The position numbers were made by a program, and so were the translations under genes. A stretch of 64,000 bases of DNA. Origin: Azospirillum sp. TSH64 (GTDB taxonomy: Bacteria; Pseudomonadota; Alphaproteobacteria; Azospirillales; Azospirillaceae). Shown here piece after piece: positions 18,394 to 26,377 of the stretch (position 1 is the first letter of the stretch; the number at the start of each line of letters is the position of its first letter). Below the pieces are notes generated by a model. It had not been told where the DNA came from. It made no database searches and saw only the letters and a program-made list of their open reading frames with translations. The stretch spans positions 3,681,858-3,745,857 of the forward strand of contig NZ_LGQW01000015.1 of the NCBI RefSeq assembly GCF_003116035.1, given 5' to 3'.

Positions 18394-19413
18394 ATGCAAC
18401 CGACCAACGGCGTTCAGAAGTCTCCCGTCATCTGCATCACCGGCGCTTCCGCCGGGGTCGGCCGCGCAACGGCGCTGGCCTTCGCCGCCTATCGCAAAGC
18501 CTCCATCGGCCTGATCGCCAGATCGTCCGACGCGCTGGAAGAGGTGAAGGCGGAGGTCGAACGGCTAGGCGGCCGGGCGCTGGTCCTGCCGCTGGACGTC
18601 GCCGACCCCGACGCGCTGGAGGCGGCCGCCGACCAACTGGAGGACGCCTTCGGCCCCATCGACGTCTGGATCAACGTGGCGATGGTCACCGTCTTCGGGC
18701 CGGTCCATGCCGTGACGCCGGAGGAGTTGAGGCGGGTGACCGAGGTGACCTATCTCGGCTCCGCCTACGGCATCCAGACGGCCTTGCGGCGGATGCGGCT
18801 GCGGGACAGCGGCACGATCCTGCAGGTGGGCTCGGCACTGGCCTACCGGTCGATCCCGCTGCAGTCCGCCTATTGCGCGGCGAAGCATGCGATCACTGGC
18901 TTCATCGACAGCCTGCATTCCGAACTGATCCATGACAACAGCCGGATCGGGCTGACCACCGTGCATCTGCCGGCGGTCAATACCCCGCAATTCGACTGGG
19001 CACGCAGCCACATGCCGCGCCGGGCCCGGCCGATGGGGACCATCTTCCAGCCGGAGGACATCGCCCGTGCGATCCTGCACGCCGCCGAGACTCCCCGCCG
19101 GGAATATTGGCTGGGCGGATCGGCAATGCAGGCGATCCTCGGCAATTTTTTGGCGCCGGGCTTTGCCGACCGCTACCTCGCCAACACTGCGGTGGAGGGC
19201 CAGATGACGGAGGAGCAGGAAATCCCCGGCCGGCCCGACAATCTCTACCACCCCGTCTACGGTCTGCACCGCGCCCGCGGGCGCTTCGGACTGCCGCACA
19301 ACAGCCTGCGCCTGACCGCACCCAGCGGCGCCGCGAGGGGGCTGGCAATGGCCGCCGGCCTGATCCTGGCAGGCGGGCTGGGCTTCATGATGAGCCGGGC
19401 AACTCACCGGTAA
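18394..19413 (+). CDS. Short-chain dehydrogenase/reductase (SDR)
   Basis: 339 residues. Cofactor-binding TGASAGVG (16-23), catalytic S147, Y160 and K164 (SAYCAAK). The usual NNAG motif is replaced by NVAM (94-97). The C-terminal 80 residues go beyond the usual 250-residue SDR length, with FNH-like RPDNLYHPVYGLHRARGRFG and a terminal hydrophobic helix (about 315-335, AMAAGLILAGGLGFMM) that could anchor it in the membrane. NADP preference and substrate are not apparent. It stands alone between the SulP gene and a small transcription unit. Confidence 0.88.
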   Translation: MQPTNGVQKSPVICITGASAGVGRATALAFAAYRKASIGLIARSSDALEEVKAEVERLGGRALVLPLDVADPDALEAAADQLEDAFGPIDVWINVAMVTVFGPVHAVTPEELRRVTEVTYLGSAYGIQTALRRMRLRDSGTILQVGSALAYRSIPLQSAYCAAKHAITGFIDSLHSELIHDNSRIGLTTVHLPAVNTPQFDWARSHMPRRARPMGTIFQPEDIARAILHAAETPRREYWLGGSAMQAILGNFLAPGFADRYLANTAVEGQMTEEQEIPGRPDNLYHPVYGLHRARGRFGLPHNSLRLTAPSGAARGLAMAAGLILAGGLGFMMSRATHR

Positions 19414-19443
19414 ATGTCACAGCGGAGCGGTCAGGGGCGGCAC

Positions 19444-19471
19444 TTGCGGCCTCCGCCTTGCCGCCTATATA
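19444..19471 (+). promoter_or_regulatory. Possible sigma-70 type promoter of a small transcription unit
   Basis: TTGCGG (19444-19449), 16-base spacer, TATATA (19466-19471). A start near 19478 would give a leader of about 30 bases before the GTG at 19509. The match is moderate, but it is the only such pair between the SDR gene and the small ORF. Confidence 0.4.
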
Positions 19472-19508
19472 GGGTGTCGTACGTCAACAACTGAAAGGAG
19501 GTGATCTC

Positions 19509-19589
19509 GTGTCTCATTGTCCGTCTCACTCGTCGTCGAGCGCCAAGGCCGAGGTCTCTTTCTTCGCGGAAGGGATTTCGGTCCGCTAA
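19509..19589 (+). CDS. Candidate 26-residue protein with an ideal ribosome binding site
   Basis: GTG at 19509 to TAA at 19587-19589. AAAGGAGGTGATC (19494-19506) ends two bases before the GTG and is the exact complement of the 16S rRNA 3' end, far stronger than usual in this window; the GGAGG core sits nine bases or so before the start. The peptide begins MSHCPSHSSSSAKAEVSFF and ends EGISVR: Ser-rich with HC..H near the N-terminus. It is followed by two rho-independent terminators and preceded by a possible promoter, so it looks like an independent short gene of about 190 bases. It could be a leader peptide or a dual-function RNA. I recognise no family. Confidence 0.5.
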   Translation: MSHCPSHSSSSAKAEVSFFAEGISVR

Positions 19590-19630
19590 GGACTGCGCCG
19601 TGGTGTCGACGACACACGGATTGACAATGG

Positions 19631-19666
19631 AAGGGCTGCCGGAAACGGCGGCCCTTCTTTGTTTTT
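19631..19666 (+). terminator. Rho-independent terminator (first of two)
   Basis: An 11-bp stem (19631-19641 with 19646-19656, one T-G pair) closed by a GAAA tetraloop, followed by CTTTGTTTTT. It ends the small transcript beginning near 19478. Confidence 0.88.
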
Positions 19667-19673
19667 GGATATG

Positions 19674-19711
19674 CAAAGCCCCCCTCCCTCTCGGGAAAGG
19701 GGCTTTGTTTT
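19674..19711 (+). terminator. Rho-independent terminator (second of two)
   Basis: CAAAGCCCC (19674-19682) pairs with GGGGCTTTG (19699-19707), followed by TTTT. It lies 16 bases from the nirK stop and may also serve the minus-strand nirK transcript, although the T run on that side is poor. Confidence 0.72.
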
Positions 19712-19726
19712 AATCCATAGGCAGGA

Positions 19727-20794
19727 TCAGTGCTGCATCTCGCCCAGTTTCTTGCGGCTGTCGCCGCTCTTGTCGAGGATGATGCTGTCGTCGGGCTTGC
19801 CTTCGACTTCCAGAATGCCGATCAGGCCCTTGGTTGCGCGGCTCAGCGCGTGGTCGACCAGGGCATATTTGCCGGGGTAATCGACCTTGAACTCCACCAT
19901 GGTGGCGCCGCCGGGGGCGACGGTGACGGTCTGGATGCCCTTGGCCGGCTCGCTTTCCAGGCCGCCCAGATTATAGACCTTGTCGAAGATCTCGCCGATG
20001 ACGTGGAAGGACGAGGTCAGGTTCGGACCGCCGACGCCGAAGAACAGGCGAACCGTCTCGCCGACCTTGGCCTTCAGCGGCTTGTCCTTGGTCAGGGCGC
20101 CGACCGTGCCGTTGAACACCAGATAGCTCGGACGCTCGTTGACGAGGCCGTCATAGTCGTCCTCGGCATTCGCCAGGTTCTTGGCCTTGGTGGCGTAGAT
20201 TTCCTGCTGCATCACATAGAATTCGTGATCGACCGGCGGCAGGCCGGCTTCCGGCTCCACCACGATCAGGCCGTACATGCCCTTGGAGATGTGGTGGGCA
20301 ACCATCGGCGTGGCGCAGTGATAGACATAGACGCCGGGGGTCAGGGCCTTGAAGCTGAAGGCCTTGGTCTGGCCGGGCTCCACCTGGGTGATCTGGCCGC
20401 CGCCGAGGAAGCCGGTCGCGGCGTGGAAGTCGACGGAGTGGTTCATCGTCGATTCCGGCGCGTTGGAGATCGAAACATCCACCGTATCGCCGACCCGCAC
20501 CCGCACCATCGGCCCCGGAACCGTGTTGTTGAAGGTCCAGTAGGTGTAGGTGGTGCCATCGTCCAGCTTGGATTCGACCTCGGTCGTCATCAGCGAGACC
20601 TTGTGGGTCTTCGGCGCGCGCTTGCCGGCCTTCTCCGGAGCCGGCACGGCGGCGGGGTCCTGGACGACGCTGACCGTCGGCTGCTTGACCTTCGGGTCGG
20701 CATAGAGCGTGTCGGCGGCCGAGGCGGCACCGATACCGGACAGGATCATCAGGGCGGCGGTGCTGACGGTGACGAGAGAGAGCTTGGTCTTCAT
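19727..20794 (-). CDS. nirK: NirK, copper-containing nitrite reductase
   Basis: 355 residues with a Sec signal (1-27, ending ASA). It reduces nitrite to NO in the periplasm. Type 1 copper ligands are H119, C160, H168 and M173; type 2 ligands include H124 and H159, with the catalytic Asp at D122 (SVDFH). The loop is C-X7-H-X4-M, one residue shorter than in the Alcaligenes/Achromobacter class (C-X8-H-X4-M) and like the AniA type, which suggests class II NirK. The first cupredoxin domain is about 60-180, the second about 200-340. It stands apart from the nor genes with its own FNR/NnrR box 63 bases upstream of the ATG. Confidence 0.95.
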   Translation of the reverse strand: MKTKLSLVTVSTAALMILSGIGAASAADTLYADPKVKQPTVSVVQDPAAVPAPEKAGKRAPKTHKVSLMTTEVESKLDDGTTYTYWTFNNTVPGPMVRVRVGDTVDVSISNAPESTMNHSVDFHAATGFLGGGQITQVEPGQTKAFSFKALTPGVYVYHCATPMVAHHISKGMYGLIVVEPEAGLPPVDHEFYVMQQEIYATKAKNLANAEDDYDGLVNERPSYLVFNGTVGALTKDKPLKAKVGETVRLFFGVGGPNLTSSFHVIGEIFDKVYNLGGLESEPAKGIQTVTVAPGGATMVEFKVDYPGKYALVDHALSRATKGLIGILEVEGKPDDSIILDKSGDSRKKLGEMQH

Positions 20795-20856
20795 GGCGTC
20801 GTCTCGGTTGAATGTTTCTTGTGAGGTAATATTCCTCCCGCTTCCGAGATCGATGC

Positions 20857-20870
20857 TTGACCGCCGTCAA
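20857..20870. promoter_or_regulatory. FNR/NnrR-type box upstream of nirK
   Basis: TTGACCGCCGTCAA is a near-perfect palindrome of the Crp/FNR class (TTGAN6TCAA) used by NO-responsive NnrR/Dnr or by FNR regulators. Its centre is about 70 bases from the nirK ATG, which fits an activator bound near -41 and a short leader. The same motif with one changed base lies between norC and norE. Confidence 0.78.
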
Positions 20871-20941
20871 GTGTAACTACCGAACGCTATTTTGTCGCAT
20901 GCTCATTTTTATTTCCACACTAAGTATAATGACTTTGGGCG

Positions 20942-21490
20942 TCATGATTTCGGACGGAAGGAAACGCAGATCTCGGGATCGGTTTCGATCCGGCCGGCAC
21001 CGATCAAATCCAGGCAATAGGGGATCGCGGGAAACACCGCTTCCAGGCAATCATGGATGGCGGACGGCTTGCCCGGCAGATTGACGATCAGGCTGCTCCC
21101 GCGAATGCCGGCGGTCTGGCGCGACAGGATCGCAGTGGGCACCACCCGCAGGCTGACCGACCGCATCAGTTCGCCGAAACCCGGCATCATCTTGTCGCAG
21201 ACCCGCTCCGTCGCCTCCGGCGTCACGTCACGCGGGGCGGGGCCGGTGCCGCCGGTGGTCACCACCAGACCGCAGCCGGCAACGTCGCACAGCTCGACCA
21301 GGGTGGAGGCGATCAGGTCCAACTCGTCCGGGATCACCCGCGCTTCCGCCACCCAGGGGGAGGAGATGATGCGTGACAGCTCCTCGTTGATCGCCGGGCC
21401 GCCCTTGTCCTCATAGACGCCGCGGCTGGCGCGGTCGGAGATGGTGACGATACCGATCTTCACGGGGTCGATCTTCGCCGGTGCGGTCAT
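20942..21490 (-). CDS. mogA: MogA/MoaB-family molybdopterin adenylyltransferase
   Basis: 182 residues starting MTAPAKIDPVKIGIVTISDRAS. The MoCF-binding signature VTTGGTGPAPRDVTPEAT is in the middle and LPGKPSAI near the end. The enzyme adenylates molybdopterin before molybdate insertion. It lies 19 bases after norD on the same strand and so is probably transcribed with the nor operon, although neither NirK nor Nor needs molybdenum. It may serve a nitrate reductase elsewhere or the molybdenum hydroxylase at 45 kb. Confidence 0.9.
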   Translation of the reverse strand: MTAPAKIDPVKIGIVTISDRASRGVYEDKGGPAINEELSRIISSPWVAEARVIPDELDLIASTLVELCDVAGCGLVVTTGGTGPAPRDVTPEATERVCDKMMPGFGELMRSVSLRVVPTAILSRQTAGIRGSSLIVNLPGKPSAIHDCLEAVFPAIPYCLDLIGAGRIETDPEICVSFRPKS

Positions 21491-21509
21491 GTCTCAAGGT
21501 CCTTTTCGT

Positions 21510-23426
21510 TCAGGCGGCGCAGGTGACCTGCCGGTAGAGTGCCGGCAACGCCTTGGTCAGGTGGGAAACCTGCGGGAATATGGCATAGGCGCCGCGTCCG
21601 AACAGATACGGGATATAGTCGCGGGCCTGCGCATCGACGGTGATGGCGAAAACCGCCAGCCCGTCGCGCCGCGCTTCGCGGATCGCCTGCCGCGTGTCCT
21701 CGATGCCGTAACGGCCCTCGTAATGATCGACGTCGTTCGGCTTGCCGTCGGTCAGCAGAACCAGCAGCCGGTGCCGGTTCGGCCGGTCGGCAAGCTGCGC
21801 GGTCACATGGCGGATCGCCGCCCCCATGCGGGTGTAGTAGCCGGGCTTCAGCGCACCGACCCGGCGGGTGACGGGAGGCCCCAGCGGCTCCTCGAAGCCT
21901 TTCAGCGTCTGGACCCGCACCCAGTGGCGCCGCCGCGACGTGAAGGAATAGAGCGCGTGGTCGTCGCCGCAGGCGGTCAGCCCATGGCTCAGTGCCAGCA
22001 GCGCCTCCTTCTCGACATCCAGAACCCGTCGTCCCTCGATCCAGCCATCGGTCGACAAGGAGCCGTCGACCAGCACCGCCACCGCCAGATCGCGGGCGGC
22101 GCTGCGCACCTGCTGGTGCACACGGTCGCTGCCGCAACCGCCGGCCCGGAGATCGGCCCGGCTGCGCACCAGGGCGGCCAGATCCAGTTCGTCGCCGTCG
22201 GCTTGACCGGTGAACAGCATGCGGCGCGGGCGCAACGCCTCGAACTGGCGGCGCACCTGACGGATGCGGCGCAGGGCGGCGGCATCGGGCTGCCAAGAGT
22301 CGCCGTCGGCCGGTGCGGTTTCCGCGATCACCCGGCAGTGGTTGGGGAGATGGGCCTGCCGGCCATGATCCCATTCCGGATAGGTCAGCGTCGTCGCCAG
22401 CGGCGTGTCGTCGACCACCGGTGCGCCAAGGTCGAGGTCGAGCTTCAGCGTGGTCGATGCCTTGCGCTGGTGCGCGCCGACGGCGATCTCGTCCAGATCG
22501 TCGGCGGCCTTGCGGGCATTCTCCGCATCGTCGTCATCGACCGCACGCGGGATGTTCAGTGCCTCGGCAAGGCTCAGCATCTTCTCGAAGCGGTTGAGGA
22601 TCAGCGGGTCGTTGCGCTGGATCTGGTCGGTCTGCCGACGCGTCGCGGCCCGGCGGCGCTGGTCGCCCTCGGCCGCCTGTCCGCCTTCGCCGGGACTTTC
22701 GACGGCAGCGGAAGCGTCACGGCCGACGCTTGGCGACACCAACCCCCACAGCGGCACCGGCAGCATGCGGGCATAACCGTAAGGGGCGGTGAAATCCGAC
22801 AGCGGAACGTTGGGCGCCAGCATGCGTGCGCCGTCGCTGGTGACGGCACCGGCGCCGAGCAGCGCCAGGACGGCGCGCTCGACATCGGCCTCGACCGGCG
22901 GCGGGCGGCGGGCGGGGCGGATGGCGGCGACGGCGCGGGCCAGTTCCGCATGCATGCGGGACAGGCCGGGCCAGCGCGTCAGAACCCGCGCGGTGGTAGT
23001 GGCGGCGCTGCGGAGCGCCTGCACATCGGCCTGCAACGGGTCGGCGGGGGCTGGCTCGCCCTCGGCATTGGCAAAGAAGGCGGCCAGCCATTCATACAGC
23101 CGCTCGTTCAGGACGGGATCGGGGAACAGGTCGATGGCGGTGGGCAACTGGAGCACATTGCCGTCCAGTGCCGCCCGCTCCACCCGCTCTTCCCCCAGCC
23201 CGATGCGGCCGAGCAGCGACAGCCGGTGCCCCGACACCGAAGCGCTTCCGGCGGCAAGCCGCACGCCACGGTCGCCGCCCAGCGCCCGGAAGAACACCGC
23301 GAGCCGCGGGCGCATCGTCTCCAGCGTGACGGCTGCATCCGGATGGTGCGGATAGCTCGACCGCCCGCCGATGAGGCGGTGCCACAAACGGCCGACGGTC
23401 TCTTCCGGCTCGAAAAACTCCAGCAT
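21510..23426 (-). CDS. norD: NorD, VWA-domain protein for nitric oxide reductase activation
   Basis: 638 residues. The C-terminal third holds a von Willebrand A domain with a MIDAS-like DGSLST (in AVAVLVDGSLSTDGW) and LLVLLTDGKPND. The middle (about 225-330) is charged and low in complexity. NorD works with the NorQ AAA+ ATPase to insert the non-haem iron into NorB; this is family knowledge. It begins 25 bases after norQ and ends 19 bases before mogA. Confidence 0.93.
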   Translation of the reverse strand: MLEFFEPEETVGRLWHRLIGGRSSYPHHPDAAVTLETMRPRLAVFFRALGGDRGVRLAAGSASVSGHRLSLLGRIGLGEERVERAALDGNVLQLPTAIDLFPDPVLNERLYEWLAAFFANAEGEPAPADPLQADVQALRSAATTTARVLTRWPGLSRMHAELARAVAAIRPARRPPPVEADVERAVLALLGAGAVTSDGARMLAPNVPLSDFTAPYGYARMLPVPLWGLVSPSVGRDASAAVESPGEGGQAAEGDQRRRAATRRQTDQIQRNDPLILNRFEKMLSLAEALNIPRAVDDDDAENARKAADDLDEIAVGAHQRKASTTLKLDLDLGAPVVDDTPLATTLTYPEWDHGRQAHLPNHCRVIAETAPADGDSWQPDAAALRRIRQVRRQFEALRPRRMLFTGQADGDELDLAALVRSRADLRAGGCGSDRVHQQVRSAARDLAVAVLVDGSLSTDGWIEGRRVLDVEKEALLALSHGLTACGDDHALYSFTSRRRHWVRVQTLKGFEEPLGPPVTRRVGALKPGYYTRMGAAIRHVTAQLADRPNRHRLLVLLTDGKPNDVDHYEGRYGIEDTRQAIREARRDGLAVFAITVDAQARDYIPYLFGRGAYAIFPQVSHLTKALPALYRQVTCAA

Positions 23427-23451
23427 GGCGATAGCCCTCGGCCCTTTCAGA

Positions 23452-24255
23452 TCAGCCCAGCGTGACCTCGGCGACGCGCAGCAGGGCGGCGCGGATGTCC
23501 GGGTCGTCGGTCAGCGGCTCGATCAGGGCGGCACGGATGGCGCGCTCGGGCTTCATGCCGGAGCGGATCAGCGTGGCGCAATAGATCAGCAGGCGGGTCG
23601 AAACGCCTTCCTCCAAATCCTGGCCCTTCAGGGCACGCAGGACGTTGGCGAGGCGGACCAGCGGGACGACGCGGTTCTCGGGCAGGCCGCTTTCGGTCGA
23701 GACGATGGGAATCTCGCGCTCCGGCGGCGGGAAGTCGAATTCGACGGCCAGGAAGCGCTGGCGGGTGCTGGGCTTCAGCGCCTTCAGCACATTCTGGTAA
23801 CCGGGGTTGTAGGACACCACCAGCATGAACCCCGGCGGCGCTTCCAGCGTTTCGCCGGTGCGGTCCAGCGGCAGGATGCGGCGGTCGTCGGTCAGCGGGT
23901 GCAGCACGACGGTGACGTCCTTGCGTGCCTCCACCACCTCGTCGAGATAGCAGATGGCGCCCTCGCGCACGGCACGGGTCAGAGGCCCGTCCGCCCAGAC
24001 GGTGTCCCCGCCCTTCAGCAGATAGCGGCCGGTCAGGTCGGCGGCGGTCAGGTCGTCGTGGCAGGACACGGTGTAGAGCGGCCGGCCCAGCCTGGCCGCC
24101 ATATGGGCGACGAAGCGGGTCTTGCCACAGCCGGTCGGCCCCTTCAGCAGAAGCGGCAAGCGATGAGTGTAGGCATGCTCGAACAGCGCGCACTCGTCGG
24201 CGGTCGGCTGATAGAACGGCAGGGACGGCAGGATGGGGACGGCGCTGTCGGGCAT
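23452..24255 (-). CDS. norQ: NorQ, MoxR-type AAA+ ATPase for nitric oxide reductase activation
   Basis: 267 residues starting MPDSAVPILPSLP; GGAG lies upstream of this ATG. Walker A is LLKGPTGCGKT (about 36-46), Walker B is AICYLDEVVEA, and the sensor 1 region is VVSYNPGYQN. It forms the chaperone pair with NorD. A strong 12-bp hairpin separates it from norB and may adjust its expression relative to the structural genes. Confidence 0.95.
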   Translation of the reverse strand: MPDSAVPILPSLPFYQPTADECALFEHAYTHRLPLLLKGPTGCGKTRFVAHMAARLGRPLYTVSCHDDLTAADLTGRYLLKGGDTVWADGPLTRAVREGAICYLDEVVEARKDVTVVLHPLTDDRRILPLDRTGETLEAPPGFMLVVSYNPGYQNVLKALKPSTRQRFLAVEFDFPPPEREIPIVSTESGLPENRVVPLVRLANVLRALKGQDLEEGVSTRLLIYCATLIRSGMKPERAIRAALIEPLTDDPDIRAALLRVAEVTLG

Positions 24256-24280
24256 CGCGATGGAACTCCGTGAATGGAAC

Positions 24281-24321
24281 GGCCCCCGCAACGACCGGGC
24301 ATCCGGTGGGTTGCGGGGGCC
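24281..24321. repeat. Intercistronic hairpin between norB and norQ
   Basis: GGCCCCCGCAAC (24281-24292) pairs with GTTGCGGGGGCC (24310-24321), a perfect 12-bp stem with a 17-base loop. It begins 10 bases after the norB stop on the transcript and ends about 25 bases before the norQ ATG. No T run follows. It could block 3' decay of norCB or partly end transcription. Confidence 0.7.
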
Positions 24322-24331
24322 GAAGGTGACG

Positions 24332-25681
24332 TCACTCGGCCGGCTGGTAGCTGGCCGGGATCGAGGCGGGCCGTTCCTCGCGGGCCGGGCCGAAGACGGC
24401 GTAGAGGTAAAGCGCGACGCCCACCGCCACGGCGAAACCGGCGCCAAGCCGCATCCAGTAGAACAGCGCGATCTGCTCCTGGACCTCCATGTAGCTCATG
24501 CCCAGGACCCGTTGCAGATGGGTCTGAACGACGCCGGCCACGGTGAGCGCGAAGGTCATGAAGGCCATGCCGCCGCTCATCAGCCAGAAACTCCACATGT
24601 TGAGGATCTGGTTGTAGGGCTGCTTGCCGCGCAGGTAGGGCATGGCGTAGGTGATGATGGCAAGGTTGATCATCGCATAGGCGCCGTAGAAGGCGAGGTG
24701 CCCGTGCGCCGCGGTGACCTGGGTGCCGTGGGTGTAGTAGTTGATCGGCGCCAGCGTGTGCAGGAAGCCCCACAGCCCCGCGCCGAAGAAGGCGAAGACC
24801 GCGCAGCCCAGCGACCACAGCATCGCCGCCTTGTTCGGGTGACGGCGGCCGCTCTTCCACACCATCATGAAGGCGAAGACGACCATGGTGAAGAAGGGGG
24901 CGACTTCCAGCGTGGAGAACAGCGAGCCGATCCACTGCCAGTAACCGGGCGTGCCGATCCAGTAATAATGGTGGCCGGTACCGAGGATGCCGCTGAACAG
25001 GGCGAGACCGACCATGGCGTACAGCCACTTCTCGACGACCTCACGGTCGACGCCGGTCATCTTGATCATCAGGAAGGCGAGGATGGAGGCCAGGACCAGT
25101 TCCCACACGCCCTCGACCCACAGATGGACAACGTACCACCAGTACATCTTGTCCAGCGACAGGTTGGCCGGGTTGTAGAAGGAGAACAGGAAGAACAGAG
25201 CGATGCCCCACATGCCCACCAGCAGGATGTTGGTGATGACCGTGCGGCGGCCCTTCAGCACCGTCATCGTGATGTTGTAGAGGAACATCAGCGCGACGAC
25301 GACGATGGCGGCCTTGATCCACAGCGGCTGTTCCAGGAACTCCCGCCCTTCATGGATGCGGAAGACATAGCCAACGACCGCCGCCAGCGCGCCGAAGACG
25401 AAAAGGCCGAGCTGGATCAGCGCCAGTTTCGGACTGTAAAGCTCGGTCTCCGCCTCCTCGGGCACGAGATAGTAGGCGGCGCCGAAGAAGCCGATCAGCA
25501 GCCAGACGATCAGCGAGTTGGTGTGGATCATCCGGATGATGTTGAAGGGCAGAAGCTCCGACAACGTGTTGGGCAGGACATAGACGGTACCGGCCAGGAG
25601 ACCCACCAGGATCTGCACACCGAACAGCCCCATGGCGGCCGCGAAGTAATAGAGGGCGACTTTTTGCGATTCGTACTTCAT
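24332..25681 (-). CDS. norB: NorB, nitric oxide reductase cytochrome b subunit
   Basis: 449 residues with about twelve membrane helices. It reduces NO to N2O in the cytoplasmic membrane with NorC. Haem and FeB ligand regions are seen: MIHTNSLIVW (low-spin haem His), VVHLWVEGVWE (His and the key Glu for FeB), GTGHHYYWIG (two His), and AAHGHLAFYGAYAM. The length matches cNor NorB, not the longer quinol-dependent qNor. It starts 14 bases after norC. Confidence 0.97.
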   Translation of the reverse strand: MKYESQKVALYYFAAAMGLFGVQILVGLLAGTVYVLPNTLSELLPFNIIRMIHTNSLIVWLLIGFFGAAYYLVPEEAETELYSPKLALIQLGLFVFGALAAVVGYVFRIHEGREFLEQPLWIKAAIVVVALMFLYNITMTVLKGRRTVITNILLVGMWGIALFFLFSFYNPANLSLDKMYWWYVVHLWVEGVWELVLASILAFLMIKMTGVDREVVEKWLYAMVGLALFSGILGTGHHYYWIGTPGYWQWIGSLFSTLEVAPFFTMVVFAFMMVWKSGRRHPNKAAMLWSLGCAVFAFFGAGLWGFLHTLAPINYYTHGTQVTAAHGHLAFYGAYAMINLAIITYAMPYLRGKQPYNQILNMWSFWLMSGGMAFMTFALTVAGVVQTHLQRVLGMSYMEVQEQIALFYWMRLGAGFAVAVGVALYLYAVFGPAREERPASIPASYQPAE

Positions 25682-25694
25682 AACGGAAATCTCC

Positions 25695-26147
25695 TCAGCC
25701 CGACAGCTTGGGCGGCCAGTTCTGGGTGTTGATCCGGCTGGTCCATTCCAGGAACGCGGCGAGATCCTCGACCTCGCCTTCGGTCAGGTGGAACTGCGGC
25801 ATCTGGCGCCGGCCTTCAATTCCGGACGGCTGTGCCGCCATCCAGCCCTTCAGCGCCATCACGGCGCCCTCGGGGTCCTTGTCGCCGCCATAGCGCAGCC
25901 AGACATTGCCCAGTTCGGGGGCGAAATAGGCGCCCTCGCCCAGCAGCGTGTGGCAGTTGATGCAGGCGTTCTTCTCCCACACATGCTTGCCGCGGGCGAC
26001 CGCATCGGTCAGCGTCTTCTTGTCGGTGCTGGTATTGACGATGTAATTGTGGCTGAGTGCGGTCAACGCGACGAAGGTCGCGAAGAAGAACAGCGATCCG
26101 CCATAGAAGATGTTTCGCGCGGCCGCCTTGGTGAAGCGTTCGGTCAT
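25695..26147 (-). CDS. norC: NorC, nitric oxide reductase cytochrome c subunit
   Basis: 150 residues. One N-terminal membrane anchor (about 13-33) and a periplasmic cytochrome c domain with CINCH (C62, C65, H66) and a Met ligand in RRQMPQFHL. It delivers electrons to NorB. First gene of norC-norB-norQ-norD-mogA; the FNR/NnrR box at 26302 lies 155 bases upstream. Confidence 0.96.
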   Translation of the reverse strand: MTERFTKAAARNIFYGGSLFFFATFVALTALSHNYIVNTSTDKKTLTDAVARGKHVWEKNACINCHTLLGEGAYFAPELGNVWLRYGGDKDPEGAVMALKGWMAAQPSGIEGRRQMPQFHLTEGEVEDLAAFLEWTSRINTQNWPPKLSG

Positions 26148-26301
26148 CGCTTGGGATCCCTGGAAATCTCGATCTGTCGGTCGAGAGGGGGTCGGTTCGG
26201 AAGGGCGTCGGGTGCGCGAGGCCGGAGGCGGGAAGCCGGGCGTCGCAGCGTCCTATCGCCACGGGTCGGGCGAATAATTGACCGTGGAGGAAGGGCATTC
26301 C

Positions 26302-26315
26302 TTGACCGCGGTCAA
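26302..26315. promoter_or_regulatory. FNR/NnrR-type box between norC and norE
   Basis: TTGACCGCGGTCAA is a perfect palindrome. The centre is about 70 bases from the norE ATG, the same distance as at nirK, so it most probably drives norEF; it is about 161 bases from norC and could serve that operon with a longer leader. Confidence 0.8.
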
Positions 26316-26377
26316 GCCGGTCCGCGGATCGCCGCCTTATCATTCGCGTACATGATGACAAGCTTTGGATAGTAGAT

